Assembly (NCBI GenBank): GCA_036365515.1
Contig: CM070873.1
Location: 78,902,029 to 78,966,028, forward strand
Length of the DNA: 64,000 bases
Reading direction: 5' to 3'
Source: Torymus aiolomorphi
Lineage: Eukaryota; Arthropoda; Insecta; Hymenoptera; Torymidae
The position numbers and the translations under genes were made by a program. Each line of letters starts with the position of its first letter. The stretch's first letter is position 1. The notes under the pieces are model-generated. The model had not been told where the DNA came from. It saw nothing but the letters and a program-made list of their open reading frames with translations, and did no database searches. Of the stretch, positions 37,261 through 50,910 are shown one piece after another.

Positions 37261-38810
37261 GCCCGCGCACGCCTCGGGGATTGATTGATAAAGTCACTAA
37301 GGCTCAAAGTGAATTAGAAGAGCCTTTTCATTAGTTCCATTTCGAAATTTTCTTACAACGGAGGTACATTTACAGTTAAATTTTTACAAAGGATTTTATT
37401 CATGTTTAATTCTATAGTCGAACCTATGTTAAAGTTACATTTCGACTTGATCGTGCTATCATAACTCAATGCATATCAAACAGTCAATCTGTTTACTTAA
37501 ATATCATTATTTTAAGTTCAATCATGTCGATGGAAACCATTTTAATAGGTCGGATGTTTAGAATGTTTGAATCTGTAATTTTAAAAACAGTCATTCTCTA
37601 TAAATATCTGCAGTATAATTAATAAGATGGTATGATGAATCAGGAAATGATCAATCAATCTTTCGAAATCGCAAAGTTAATTGTATAGTATGAGTTATTT
37701 ATAAAGGAATGAAAGGTTTTTGATCGCAATAAATTCCTTTACAATTATTGGTAATTTACCGAAATGTAGCTATTGCAATGCAAGATCAAGCCAACCATCT
37801 TTTCGAACGAAAAATCTCGCTCTAGAATTTTTTCAGACTATGGAAGCCTTGTGTCATAATGGCAAGGTTCAGATAAGAAAAGAAACGGAATTAAGTGAAT
37901 AAATTCAAGTCACGATTCTGAATTTCTGAGAAACTGATTTCGTAGGGATTTTTTCTCAACCCAATCTAACTAAAAGATGACGTATGAGCATTTTATTCAT
38001 CTAAGTAGCGCAAGATAATAATATCGTGCAATAAAAAGAATACAAACTAAAAAAATACTCATCGTACTTGAAATGTATAGTGGAACAAACATTACTTGTT
38101 AATAATAGGTCGAAAGAAATTATTACCGTCATAAAAATGAAAACTACATCTATGACAAAGGTTTTTTTTTTAAACAGGTAATATATTTTCTAACTGACAA
38201 TGCTGTTTCGTACTTGAACAAATAAATAGAAATGCATAATAACTGAAGACTGGTAAACAAACTATGAACATTCAAGAAGAATCTGTTGCTGTCTACGTAT
38301 ATAGCTTCCGTAATACTAATATTACTGTATAAATATTAATTATATTGATCGAAATGTATGAATTCAATTAAACTAAATTCTATAATAAATTACCTTCAAA
38401 TGTCAATATTTATAAAAGAATAATAAATTAATTCTCATGAAAGTTTGTATTAAATGAAAGTATGAATATTAAAGATATGGTTTTAGTAAAATTTTATAGC
38501 GCATAAAAACGATAGCATTTTAAAATTGCAACGACCAAGATATTTATTACGAAACGAATAAAAGAGTCCTAAAGCATTTTTATGATGTTTATGATTTTTA
38601 GGTAAATTAACTGACAAATACTTTTACAGTACATAAATAAAGTGTGAATGAACTTTGAGTGAAATCTATTTACAGCACATTGTTTTTTGTTCAAGCTGCT
38701 GTCAAAATACGACAAAGAAACGGAAGCTAGAAAGTGAGTTGAAAAGTTACCGTGATTTTATCATCCATTAAAATTAATACTTCCTCCCATTGTTTTTTCT
38801 AAAACTCTAC
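37261..38810. other. AT-rich sequence without recognised features
   Basis: No supported gene. The plus-strand frame at 37720-37902 (60 codons) is not recognised. Confidence 0.4.
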
Positions 38811-39420
38811 TCGAAAATTCACTAAAAACGCGGAAGTCTTGCAACACGAGCTTCTTCACCGACGCCCAAGCCTATCAGCGATACACATATACTTTCTCTC
38901 CGACAACTCAACTCCAGATCTCCATCTCATATAGATAAAACAAAGCAGCCTTTTGGAAACAAGAAACCCCTCCGCGTATCCAGTGCCCAATTTCTGCAGA
39001 ATCGCATGCACCCCCTGTCTCGCCCGCGATAAATAATTTTAATATAGAAGATAGACTCCTGCCTCCGCAATTTTCTTCGTGCGCGCATTTCCTTCTCCGC
39101 GTAAACCACAATTGCATTTCTATGGCGTGCGCGCGCGCGCGGTGCGCAAAAACCACTCTCTCGTAACGAGTCGTTAAACTTCCCAGCGCGGAACGATTCT
39201 CATGGCAACCCCCGTGGCTTCCCTCTCGCGTTTTTTATCTTTTCTCTCTCCGTTTCCACGGGAAAAGCAACAGAGAGCTTTTCCGTAGGCTGCCCTCGCT
39301 GATGACTTAATGCTAAGCGAAATGCCGACGTTAAAAGCCCGTCTCGAGTGCGGAGAAATGGACTGCCACCCGGCTGGAGTACTGCTCGCTCGGGTTTTTC
39401 AGGTAATGACAATTTTTCAC
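38811..39420. promoter_or_regulatory. CpG-rich patch
   Basis: A moderately GC-rich patch with a short (CG)n run at 39128-39141. It contains no recognised exon. A TTTTTCAG/GTAATG near 39395-39407 resembles an acceptor directly joined to a donor and is uninformative. Confidence 0.2.
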
Positions 39421-40470
39421 GTGTATATTGAACTATGCGAGCGAAAGATTTGGTGTCGAATTGTTATTGTCATACAGGGGAGCTACAATGTTCGAAGAAG
39501 GTTTTGAAGAGTAGCAATTATAACATTCGCGTTGCTTGTTAGGACCGGCATGTAAACAACTGTAAAAATACGTTGACAATTACGCGTTTTGAATATTCGT
39601 AGTATGAATTGCAAATGGAATTACCGGAGGCATGAGTTATGTTGAAAATAAATGTAATCAAACGAGGAAATATAGTTCTGTATAGCATAAAATCAGTCGA
39701 TTTGTTTATTTGCGCTACAAATTTATAATCCCATTCTCCGTATTGCATTTAAGTGAAATAATTAATATGAATGATAGAAAGCCATGAATTATCCGCGGCA
39801 TGTATTAAATGAATTTAGAACGCAAGTGCTTCATTTGAGACTATTAGAAATCTGATACTTGTATCAATTCTGAAATGACTCGAATAATTCAAAGCCGGCC
39901 ATTCATTTATTTGCACGCCGGGTGTATATTTCTATTTCGCATGCTATTTCACGCATCACTTAACAAGCCGATTAATGAGCATTTATAAAAGTAATTTAAA
40001 ACAGTTGAGCGTCTTACCGCTACCGTTCGTTAAATATTTGTTTTCCGTTTACTCGTTTATTTTAAAATGCAAATGTGTAATGAAAACTTTTGTGGGTAAT
40101 GCTATTCCGCTGCAGTAGATAAGCCGTTATACAAGATATAAATAAACTATTTTTATCTATTACGTAAAATAATTTAAATGCAAGGATACGTTTCAATGCC
40201 CGCGTTGAAAATAATTTTATTCCTCTATAATGAAAATATTAAATTCTTGCGGAATAGTATACACTTGCGGAAGAAAATAATTAACAATTAATTGTTTTAC
40301 CGTGTATTTCCCACTACTCCTACTATATGAGGATAATTTTATATGAATTATTAAAACAAATCGTTAATATTCTCAACGAGTTAATACATTGGTGTCGTCC
40401 ATAATATACAATAAAAGCAATTCACCCAACGTTCAATTACACATTAAGCATATAAAATTTATTATCAATC
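39421..40470. other. AT-rich sequence without recognised features
   Basis: Nothing supported. Confidence 0.4.
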
Positions 40471-41990
40471 TGCACCAGCAGCAGCATACGCGCGTCCGCG
40501 TGTATATACTGCTACTCGCGCTAAATCGTTTTGGGCAGTCAGTACATATCGGCCGTAATGACGTTTTTCCTCGAGCGCAGTCGCAATCGCGCGCCGCTTT
40601 CAGCCTTCGCACGGAGCCGATATATAGCTACAACTGCGCTCTCTTGCGGCTATACATATATAAACGTATATGCGGCGAGCGATGCGAAACCGCAGCGCGG
40701 AAACGCGAAAAAATTGCGCTCGAATTCCTCGTCGGTGCTCCGAAAGCCGCAGGGATTTTTACTGCCGTGAGATTCCGCCCGCGCGATTTCCCATGCCGAT
40801 GTATATTGTACCTACTGGAAAGCCTATACAGTGTGCGACGCCGCTCGAACGATCATTGTTATTCAGCGGGAGGGTCGCACGTGCAGTTGTAAAAATGTTA
40901 TGACTCGCTCGAACAATACTTAGATAACGAGTCGCGCGCGTACGTCTGACATTGTAATACAGCTCTCTCTATTTTTCTATTTTCATAATTCCCTATAGCC
41001 TGTTATATACCTGCGGTGATTCGCGATGATCAGCTCGTCTTATGTGAATGCCGAGTAACACGTTGCAAAACCAGGTTAATTGCTTATTTATTAAACTAAC
41101 TATAGGGTTAAAATTAGCTTGGAAAGCTGTATCGTACTACTATCTGGCATCAAGCGGAGATTGAATGAAAATTCGTTAAGTACAAAATGGCGTATTAATC
41201 AAAACGATAATGTTTCGAAGTTTTATTTAAAGCCGTCGCAACTTTTATTGTGCTCGCCCGAGGTTTATCTTGTTCGAATGATTAACAGGCTGCACGCTAA
41301 TTTTAAACCGGTTATTTTTAACTCAAAAGTTCACGAGTAAGTAACGCGCGGTTACAAGAGCGAACCGCAAGATTTTCATTTCGAAAAACATCGCGCCGCG
41401 CGCGTACTACATACCACATCCCTCGCATACCCGGCAAATTATCAATTGAAAAGCAAAACTCTCTCGCGGCAAACAAGCGATCGTGAACCTGTTCGCGGAG
41501 AATTCCTCGAAGCGCGCACACATCGCGCATACAGCACATACCTTCGTTTGATACCTCTGATGTTGACCTTGTCTCGGTCCCGTCTGTCTCTCGTTCTCTT
41601 TCTTTCCTCCGTGGTCTTATCTTCTGAATGGAGCGCCGATAAGGGCTACAACGATCAATGAAGAGCAGCCGGTGTGCGCCGATGCTTCCGCCGGTCGACG
41701 AAAAAAGCAAAGGTACAGAGAGCCGCGCGCCTGCCTACGTGCGTGCGTGGATATATGTGTGGTGTATACGTAACGGAACGTGCGGACGAAACAAAAGGAG
41801 AGCCAGCAGCTTATGCAACCGCCGTATGGGCGTGTATATGTGTGCTGCATATATGTGCGCGCGGACGGGTATCCTTGCGCGCATATACGCACGCGCATGC
41901 AACACGTGTCACCGGAGTGAGATTTTTCGCGATGGAGCGAGCTTGTGTGGCTCCGGCCAAGGAAAATTTCCGCCTGTCGAAAATTAGAAT
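40471..41990. promoter_or_regulatory. Two CpG-rich patches (40.48-40.95 and 41.34-41.97 kb)
   Basis: GC-rich patches separated by AT-rich DNA. Frames on both strands overlap and show no domains. Purine-pyrimidine alternation (ACGTGCGTGCG, TATATGTGTG) is frequent near 41740-41900. Confidence 0.2.
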
Positions 41991-42590
41991 TACGTGCAGT
42001 AAAGGACTATTCATCAGGCATGGGATTTGTGCAATAAAAATATTGTACTAAAAAAAAAGTGTAACACATATATTGAGATCGATGTGAATCGGACTTGAAA
42101 TCGGAAAGTTCGAGCGGAAAAATTTTTCAAGATAAAAAAACTATATAACGGCCTCGGCACATAAGCTATAAATAAGTAATATAATTACTGAACACTCAGT
42201 TAAATGAATATAGTTACCGTTCAATATTGTAACAGTCCAATCAATTTCTTATAAATAAATATGGTAATTTTGAATATCATATATTCAAACTCCACATAAT
42301 AATTATATGAACTTGAATCATTAAAAAAAAAATGTAATTTATCTAACACCTACATAAGTTGGCAAATTACCTTGATGGCTTTGAGAGAAATCACAGAATG
42401 GAAGACACAAAATTCCCCTTTGAACTGCGGCAGCCGTAATATTTCACTGGGATCGGCTTGTAAAACCTCGCTTCCGGTACGAATAGAGAAAGGAGTCGGA
42501 TACTTTACAAGGATGAAGGCGAAGAAGAGAAAAAAGAAAGGGGAGAACGCACGGGAATGCAGACTCGGCGTGCGTGTTTTGAAATGCAAA
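41991..42590. other. AT-rich sequence without recognised features
   Basis: Nothing supported. Confidence 0.4.
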
Positions 42591-42728
42591 TCCACCGATT
42601 TCGACAAATCGCGAATGTGCGCCGCGCCGCTCGCGTGGTGTGTGTATGTGTGTGTGTGTGTGTGACGTAACGGCACGTTTTCTTCCTTTGCTCCTCCACG
42701 AGTGTGTATAGATATACCTGTGCATGCA

Positions 42729-42840
<112 letters not shown>

Positions 42841-43327
42841 TACGCAGAGGCGCACGAGTGAAAGAAAGGACGCGCACAAAGAGAAAGAAGCCGCGCGATG
42901 TGAAAAAGTTGTCGAGTGCAGAAGGCGAGGGCGAGAGTAGTCGGCGTGCGCGGACTATACAACAGGTGAAACGGTGTACACGTATTAGTGTCGGAAGGGA
43001 ACAGAAGAAGCAAGACGCGCGCACCGGGCCAGTCCAGCAGCAACAGCACACTCTGCGTGTATGTGTGTGTATGTGTGAGTCGTTGTCCTGAGCGTGTGAG
43101 TCCCGGGACGACCGGTTGCTCGAAGTGACGTGAGTGAACTAAAGCTGCGGGCTGCCAGGTAACACCAGGTAAACTCGACTCACCGCCGCGCGCCGTTCTC
43201 GAGCCGCCGCTGCCGCCGTCGCCGCAGCAACCTGTGCGCCAGGAGAGAGAGAGAACGCAACCGCCGGCTGCCGACCGTGAGTCCGGCGCGCGCGGGAGAG
43301 AGGGAGAGGCGCGGATCTACCTGCGCG

Positions 43328-43708
43328 AAGGAAACGGGAGAAGGAGAGAAAGAGAGAGAGAGAGAGAGAGGAGCAAGGGACGAAGCGTTGGAACCAGAGG
43401 GAGGGAGGAGGACGATAGAAAGAGAATTAGAAAAGAATGCAAGAGAGAGAGGGAGAGAGTGGGAAAGGGGCAGAGCGACAGGAGAGGGAATAATAAGGAT
43501 GATAAAGACTTGAAGAGCGAGTGCAGGATACGCTGAAAAATTACGAACGAGAAAGAGAGAGAGAGAGAGGAAGATGAGTATACGAAGTGGGAGAAGGGAA
43601 AAGCCTGCGCACAGGTGGGAGAGAGAGAAAGAGAGAGAACGAAGAGGAGGAAGGGGAAGTTGAGAGACAAAGAGAGAAAGAGAGAGAGAGAGGGAAGGAG
43701 CGGCGGTC
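43328..43708. repeat. Purine-rich tract on the plus strand, about 380 bp
   Basis: Nearly all A and G on the plus strand with scattered C and T, including several pure (GA)n runs. This is a mirror-repeat-prone polypurine region of the type that can form triplex DNA. It is not coding. Confidence 0.8.
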
Positions 43709-44017
43709 GAGAGTCTCTCTTTCCACCGGTGTAGTGTGTACCTGTGTGTGACTCAGCTCTTGGAATGAGCGAATAGGCCACGACGGCCGCCGGCCGCGCG
43801 CGGAGAGCAGCAACAGCAGCAGCAACGCGGCATGTAGCGTATATAAGCGTATACAGCAAAAGTTACGCCGCCGTCTTTCTCTCTGCGTATAATACGCGCC
43901 GCACAACGTACGCGGGCTGCTCACGCTGAAAAGGATACTCAAACACGTGTATATACCATCCTCGCGCGGTATTCGCCATGGAGGGCGTGAAATTTCGAGA
44001 GAAAAGCGATATTCCTG

Positions 44018-44020
<3 letters not shown>

Positions 44021-44102
<82 letters not shown>
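44021..44102. repeat. (GA)n microsatellite, 82 bp
   Basis: GA run with a single C interruption. Confidence 0.95.
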
Positions 44103-44225
44103 GGAGATTCCTAATGGAATGCGTTATAGGAGTTTTCGAGAGCGGACGAGGAAAAAGATGAGAGACGAGGGCCCGTATGGCGTGACTTGGCAAACGATCG
44201 CGCGCGACATGGAATATTGACGTCA

Positions 44226-46085
44226 CTTCCCTATTATATACTGTTGCCTTTAAATTACGTTTACGTTCGTGTACGCGTAATTACCATACATATAGTTGCT
44301 GTTGTACCTGCACAAATTGCTTCGATACAATTCTCCCAAGTGACTCTAGTTTTTGGTTTGATAAAGCATGTCGCATAACTTTTTATGTTTGTGCTACAGA
44401 TAATTTGGGTTATTTTATTTTTTTAAAGAAATTGTTTTTGTATGCCAGTATTGTTAAATTTTATTGCAGTCACAATTATAAAACTTATTAAACTAAAAGG
44501 AAGAATAGATTTACAGGATCTTTTCTAACCTTCTTTTAGTATTTTATTTTAATTAAATTCTGTTTTTACTTTAATTTATCGAGTGCACAATATTTTCACA
44601 ATAGTATTTTAAAATAAATAAATTTTAGTAAGTCTCTTTTGTAAATTATCGCTGTTATCGCAATTGTAATGTTCAATGAAACTTACTCAATAAAAATTTG
44701 TGAACGAACTTCCAAGAAGGTAGCAGCTTGTTATTTGAACCCCTCCTTTTCAGTGTCTGTTAAACAATATTAGCATATACACATGAAATTCGTAAGCAGT
44801 CTAAGAAAAGATGAATAGACAATACAAATATTTTAATGAATTTTGTCTGACTGACTGCGTAGCAATTGTTTGGCAAGTAATCATGTCTACTGTGTAATAT
44901 GATAATCTGGTACAATACTTGTCAACGCGTTCTTATTCTAATTTGCAGATTTAATAAAAACTTTGCACTTATAGCTAAGCATATTTAATTAACAAAATCA
45001 GGTATAATACGTTATATAAGACGTTTATTACTCGAGCACAAACATACATATTGTGATAGATCATATACCTATTTCGGAGCACAGTACGTAATATGAGCGT
45101 ATAATTATGAAGTGGTTGGAACCATTTTTGAGTATGATATAAACAAATATATTTTATCTGTGTTCATAAAATTCGAACTTGATGCTAATTGCAAATTTAC
45201 TTTATTTAATAGTTTAATTTAAAATTAAAATGTACATGCCTCAATATAACTTTATACTGAACATTGATTTTATAAAAGTTCAAATATGTACCATCACACA
45301 GGTAGTAGTAGTATAGAATAGGCAATTAAAACGTAAATCTCAATTATCTTTTAACGTAAATCGATCATTTGGTTTCTATTTTTCATCATAGTTTGGTAAA
45401 AGTCGACACACGTCCAAATATTGTTGATTAAAAAGGAGTTTAAAAATACTGAAATTAATATAATATTTTCATGGATCTTGGCCTATAAGGGATTATTTGT
45501 TCAATTTTAAACATAGTTATGCTGATTTACCGAAATAAAATGTTGAAATAATGTATGAGTATGTTCTGTATAATGTATAATATGCATATATGTATAATAT
45601 ATATGTTTCGAATATCAAATTTGACCAATCTATAACAAAAATCGTTAATCAAATGATTGATTTAGAATTTTTTCACACATGAAGCAACGTAAAAGTACAA
45701 TTAGATATTCACGTAACATGAGTTTGAAATTATAAATGATTACATATAAATTTTCAAAATAACTCACTATAAAACTTAAATTTTGCAACACATCCTAAAT
45801 ATTTGCTGTTCTTAATTGAGATAAAGTTGACACAAAGGTGAATAATTTATTTACAACTATTATTAATACCTATTTCAGACTTTACGTGAAAAAAAATCGA
45901 TTTAATGTATAAGAATGAAATCTGTCTCTCTCCTTACTCCATCTCGAAACAGATTCCTCTATCAATGAAATAACACAACACGACTCACCTCCTAATTACC
46001 TGTTATAGAGCAGCACACTTGTTCCACAAATAAAAGTCCTCTACCATAAAAAATACACGGCCTCACTAAAATTCTACTAAAATTC
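44226..46085. other. AT-rich sequence without recognised features
   Basis: No ORF or repeat supported in about 1.9 kb. Confidence 0.45.
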
Positions 46086-46510
46086 CCATTACCCCGCCAT
46101 TATCGGTGCAAGATCGTTAAACGCCCCGACTACACGCACTATTCTCCAGCCGGGCCAGCGCACCGGTCTCGACTACACAACGCGACCGCGAATCCAGAGC
46201 ACAAAACCCCCTTGCAGAGCGAGCGTCTAATCCCCATTGAGATCTATCTATATAGTATCAATCAAACGCGCGCGCGCGGTGCGCCAACAGGTTTCCTGTG
46301 TGTCCCCTCCCCTCCGTCTCCCCCGTCACGAAAACATCAGGTGTGGCGAGAGCGCGTGCACTCCGCGGCAATTAGCGCAGGTGAATATTCGGCGCCGGCG
46401 CAGCTGCAGCTTTCTGACCACACCGCCGCCGTAGCCTTGCAAATACGCTTTTTCGGGGGGCCTGTGAAACTGTGTCGACGACTCGGCGCCAGAGGTTGCT
46501 TGGTCTAGGC
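46086..46510. promoter_or_regulatory. CpG-rich patch
   Basis: GC-rich with overlapping unrecognised frames on both strands. Confidence 0.2.
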
Positions 46511-47030
46511 CAGATGGAACATTCAGGTGCATTGCGCTCTTGTATAACGGAAAAGTATTTTTTTTCACGCTGACGTTTTTCTTTTTTGCTTTTCTTTCGT
46601 TTTCTACTGCAATGACTGGGAAAAGATCAAGTTCATGGCTTTTTAAAAACTTTCCCACAGTATTGTACGTCGTGTTTGTTTCTATTACATCCGAAATTTA
46701 ATGAGAACTCAAAATGTGTTGTAGTTAACACATTGCATTGACATGAGTTAAAGACAACAAACAATTTACATAATTATTACTTGCTGAAATGGTAATTATA
46801 CCAATTAATTTACCATTAGTCACAAGTTATAAGAGATTTTCTATTTTTAGTCGAAAATTAGTCGAAGAAGCGTCTTATCTTTATATTTATGAGAATACAT
46901 TACGAGTTCGGAATCCAAGAAAACTCTACAATTATATTCCGCGAGATGACTGCGTAAATAGTTTGATGTATATATACAAAAAAGCAGTTTTCTCACCTTC
47001 TCTCAAAGCGTAAAACCGGTAGACGCAACG
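46511..47030. other. AT-rich spacer
   Basis: No supported gene. The plus-strand frame at 46789-47013 (74 codons) is not recognised. Confidence 0.35.
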
Positions 47031-47710
47031 CAACAATTAAAGCGGCCGGTTGATTCGAACCGCTGCAGCAGCAAGCGCATCGTGTCTTCCGAAATCACTC
47101 CCAATATATAACAAGCCCACATATCCGACTCGCACCATTCTCCCGCGGACCACCCGTTATAGCGCGCGCACGTAGCAGACACACACGTATAGACGCACAC
47201 CACGGCCGAGAGAGCCCAGCAGAGCGTGACTTTTCACGTGGAGTCAGTTCTCCACGCGCGATATGAAGCAGTGGGGGAGGGGGCCGAGTGGGGCACATCG
47301 TCATCGTCGACGTCGTGACCGGCAAGGAAGTCAGATAAACCGACAGAAATTAACGCCGCTGCTGAGCTCCTGGGGACCTTGACGCCAGCGAGGTGGGGAT
47401 ATATCGAGCGCGCGCACAGGAAATCGGAGTCGCCGGTTCTTCGCATTTTTTATGAGGATGCGGCGGAGGTGGCGGTGGTGGGCGCGATATCCCTTATCCT
47501 GTGTTTTTCCAAGCATTCGAATTGTTGTCGGAAACGCGGTTTTTCGACTGGGAGGAAATCGAAGATGATGGGACTTCTTTGCGCGACGAGGGTTCGAGAG
47601 AGTAAAGCATTTCACTCGGATAGTTGGAACTGTGGTCCGGTGAGTGACTCCTCCTCGGAGAACCGGTTGACGCGTAACACTCTAGCGCACCGGAGTTGAT
47701 GGCCTAGAGA
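47031..47710. promoter_or_regulatory. CpG-rich island
   Basis: GC-rich, with the CGTCATCGTCGACGTCGTGAC region near 47300. It carries overlapping frames on both strands, none recognised. Confidence 0.25.
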
Positions 47711-48225
47711 TGTAAATCTTCCTCTGATTACATTAATTCGCACCTTCCACGCGGACGATACGGCTATAAATCGAAATTTCTGAATGTCTTTATAAATTAT
47801 AATACTTTATTCCAGATTACAGTTTTGAAAATCGACGTATCACTTTAAGAACTTTAAGGTGAATGTAATGTGTCATTCGGTAAATTGATTGATTTTGGCA
47901 GACAAGGCAGTAATTAGCGTGACTTTACGTTTCTATGTTTATATGCTCAATTTGCAAGACCTTATTAAATTAAATTTATTTTTATATAAAACTTTCCATG
48001 ACAATCATAAAAAATCATGACAAATATAAATATTGCATGATAAAATTTAATTTTATAAATATATTACACTTTTATAAGAAAACCACAACCAATACATTAT
48101 GGCAACTCGCATCGTAAACTTAATTTATTTTTCTATTATGCCAGTATTAACTCCCAAAAATTAACATTTCACCGAAAAAGTTAAAAAAAAAACATGCTTT
48201 AGAACATTCTTATGACGAAAAATTT
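47711..48225. other. AT-rich spacer
   Basis: Nothing recognised. Confidence 0.4.
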
Positions 48226-48994
48226 GTGGCTTCCAGGAATAACGACCTAACCCACTTAGGAGTCAAAATTGAGTTAGCACCGGAATTTTACCGTCTAACT
48301 ACCCTTTTTCATCTAGACTTAGTCCGGAAATCTGAAACGCGTTCAAAGAGCAAATATCAGCTAGGTGCATAACCACTTAACTGCACCTGTGCCCGGAAAA
48401 ACCACTTAACTGAATATTTATATTTAATTAAAAACACCGTTTTGAAGTTAATACTACGCAATGAACAGATTATGACATACCTATTTTTATAGCAACAAAG
48501 ATCAAAGGTAATAGATAATAAAAGGTAACACAACAGCTTTGATTGCCGGGCGATGGGACGAGTGTGCATAAACACTAACCGAGTAACGTTCGGTATTCGG
48601 TTTACCGAATTCCGTTGACTTCACGCATATTCCGTTGGCAGGCACATGAGTGCGAATGAATATTTAAAAAAAAATTCATATTCTATGTTTTAAGTGTAGA
48701 AATAACTATGTTATTTATCTTATTTGAACAATTTCCCTAAACCACTTAACTGCACAGTTACCGGAATAACGACTTAACTACATTGTTTTGTTTGTTTATA
48801 CAAAGAATAAAAATGTATTCTAGCAGCTGATAGTGGGGTTCGAAAGATATTCGATACCTTTGTAAATGTTTACATTGTTATGACTCATATCGCGCATTTC
48901 GATCTTACATATGAAGTGTCATGACAGAAATTTTAAAACGTCGATTTCTCGAAAACACGTACAAGTGGGTTAGGTCGTTAATCCGGGAAGCCAC
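48226..48994. mobile_element. 769-bp element with 32-bp terminal inverted repeats and internal copies of the end motif
   Basis: The left end 48226-48257 and the right end 48963-48994 are inverted repeats with 30 of 32 positions matching; they begin GTGGCTTCC and contain TAACGACCTAACCCACTT. Shortened versions of the motif (CCGGAATAACGACTTAACT, CCGGAAAAACCACTTAACT) occur inside near 48391-48415 and 48752-48780. No clear target duplication was found and no protein is encoded, so this is a non-autonomous DNA transposon of unknown superfamily. Confidence 0.65.
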
Positions 48995-49577
48995 AGAAAT
49001 ATAACGAATCGTTGAAAAACTAGTTGTGATGTTATATAACTTCAAACCTCTTCAAACAATTATTCTCATCATTATAGTATTATTACTTAAGGTAGTTCAT
49101 GCGGGCTAAAGGACCTAAAGCTATAAAAATTTTTTACGTAGATTCATTTACACATTCCAATCTGAAAACTGATATGACAGGAAAAAGGGTTCTTAACATA
49201 ACGGAAAAAATTTTTGTTAGAAAATTTCCAATGTTGCAAAAGTAGATTTTATCCACTAAAAAAAAAATAAATAAGTATTTATAATCTTTTTTGTTTTTCA
49301 TTCAATTTCAATTTGTAAGGTCTCATTTTCTTCCTTGTTAAATTTCAGAGAGAGGTACCGATATAAAAATTTTTATTTTCAAAACCTGCAAAGTTATATG
49401 CAATTGTTTGTAGATTTGTCACTGAATTTTATAAACAATTGCATATAACTTTGCAGGTTGTGAAAATTTTCCAATTTTTATATCGGTACCTCCCTCTGAA
49501 ATTGAACAAGAAAGAAAATGAGACCTTGCAAATTAAAATTGAATGAAAAACAAAAATGATTATAAATACTTATTTAA

Positions 49578-49703
49578 TTTTGCTTCCTCCTATAGAGGAA
49601 GCTTTCTGATAGTAAATTTTTGAGTTGTTGTAAAAACATGTTATAATTGTGTTCCGAAGTGTTAGGAATCAAAATACATTGTTTTTGAAAAATGTCTGTA
49701 TGG

Positions 49704-49777
<74 letters not shown>

Positions 49778-50910
49778 GCCTGGATCTCAGCTTCTACTCG
49801 GTCGATTTCAACCGGACAGTTCTTACTTTTTCGTTTTTTTTTTGTGATTGCGGTCAAAAATCCGTTTTTTGATTGGGCCGATGCGTTTTTGTTTTATTTC
49901 AAATTTTCGATTTTCTCAAAATTGTTTTTTGCTTTTTTTAAACGACAGGATAGAGATATTTGAATCGGATGAGTAGCATTCGAAAGAAAATTAAATTACT
50001 TATATTTTCTAAAAAAAAAAAATTTCTAGTTATCACGGTTCTTTTGTTATATATGTCCAACGATTACAACAGTAAAATTGACTTAATCGCTTTAAAATTC
50101 TTTGTAGAGGTAGATTTTTGATAGTTCTCGGTCGAGTTCTTTGGGAAAAATGATTGGTCCATAAATTTCAGAGATATTTGAGGTTAAAATTTTTTTAACC
50201 TTTTTTTCAAATCGAAATTTCTCGAGAACGGCTCTATGTACCCGAATCGAATGTGTAGCATTCGAAAGAAAATTAAAATACCTATATTTTCTAAGAAAAA
50301 AAAATTTTCTATATATTATCTAGTTCTTTTGTTATTAACAAAAACGTGTTTTTTTTTATTAAAAAGCTCATAACTCCGAAACTAAACGGTCAAGTTTTTT
50401 GAGAAAAATCACGATAATGCAGAATATAAATACCATAATCTGTAAAAATTTGAATTCATTTTGTTGGTTAGTTTTTTAGACAAAAATTTAAAAATTAAAA
50501 AAAAATTAGTTTTGTATGTCTAACGATTACGGGAGTAAAATTGACTTAATCGCTTCAAAATTCTTTGTCGAGGTAGATTTTGGATAGTTCTCGGTCAAGT
50601 TCTTTGGACAACATGATTGATATGTAAATTTTAGAGATATTTGAGGTTAAAATTTTTTTAACCTTTTTTCAAATTGGAATTTCTCGAGAACGGCTTTATG
50701 TATCAGCTCCAAATTTATAGACAATTGATCTAAATAAATAAATAAATTAATAAATAAATTAAAAAATTAATACTTTTTAATCTTCATAAATGAATTTAAT
50801 TATAATTATGTCATAAATTTTTGTAAAAATTATAAATTTTGTTATTAAAAATTAATTAAAGGAATCAACAGATTAGGTTTGAGGAAGCTACGGCCAATAA
50901 ATTGGCAGCG
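49578..50910 (-). repeat. Microsatellite-carrying repeat family, fullest copy (inserted in foldback D)
   Basis: It interrupts foldback D between its inner hairpin and right arm. One end carries a small hairpin, GCTTCCTCCTATAGAGGAAGC (49582-49602), then (GT)n, then GGTCGATTTCAACCGGACAG. The other end carries GCCAATAAATTGGC, a perfect small palindrome, next to GAGGAAGCTACGG. The interior holds a diverged direct duplication of several hundred bp (blocks near 49968 and 50247; 50052 and 50515; 50171 and 50634). Related copies, most in opposite orientation, lie at 51262-51490, 57320-57545 and 58690-59440. No protein is encoded, and its class is unknown. Confidence 0.65.
49704..49775. repeat. (GT)n microsatellite, 72 bp, internal to a repeat family
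   Basis: Uninterrupted GT run lying at a fixed place in the repeat family, close to the hairpin end. The equivalent (CA)n in the copy at 58690-59440 is at 59338-59402. Confidence 0.95.

Noticed and set aside
47046..47066. GGTTGATTCGAACC, resembling a tRNA T-arm
   Set aside because: Loop and stem lengths do not fit a T-arm on either strand, and no acceptor, D or anticodon arms are nearby.
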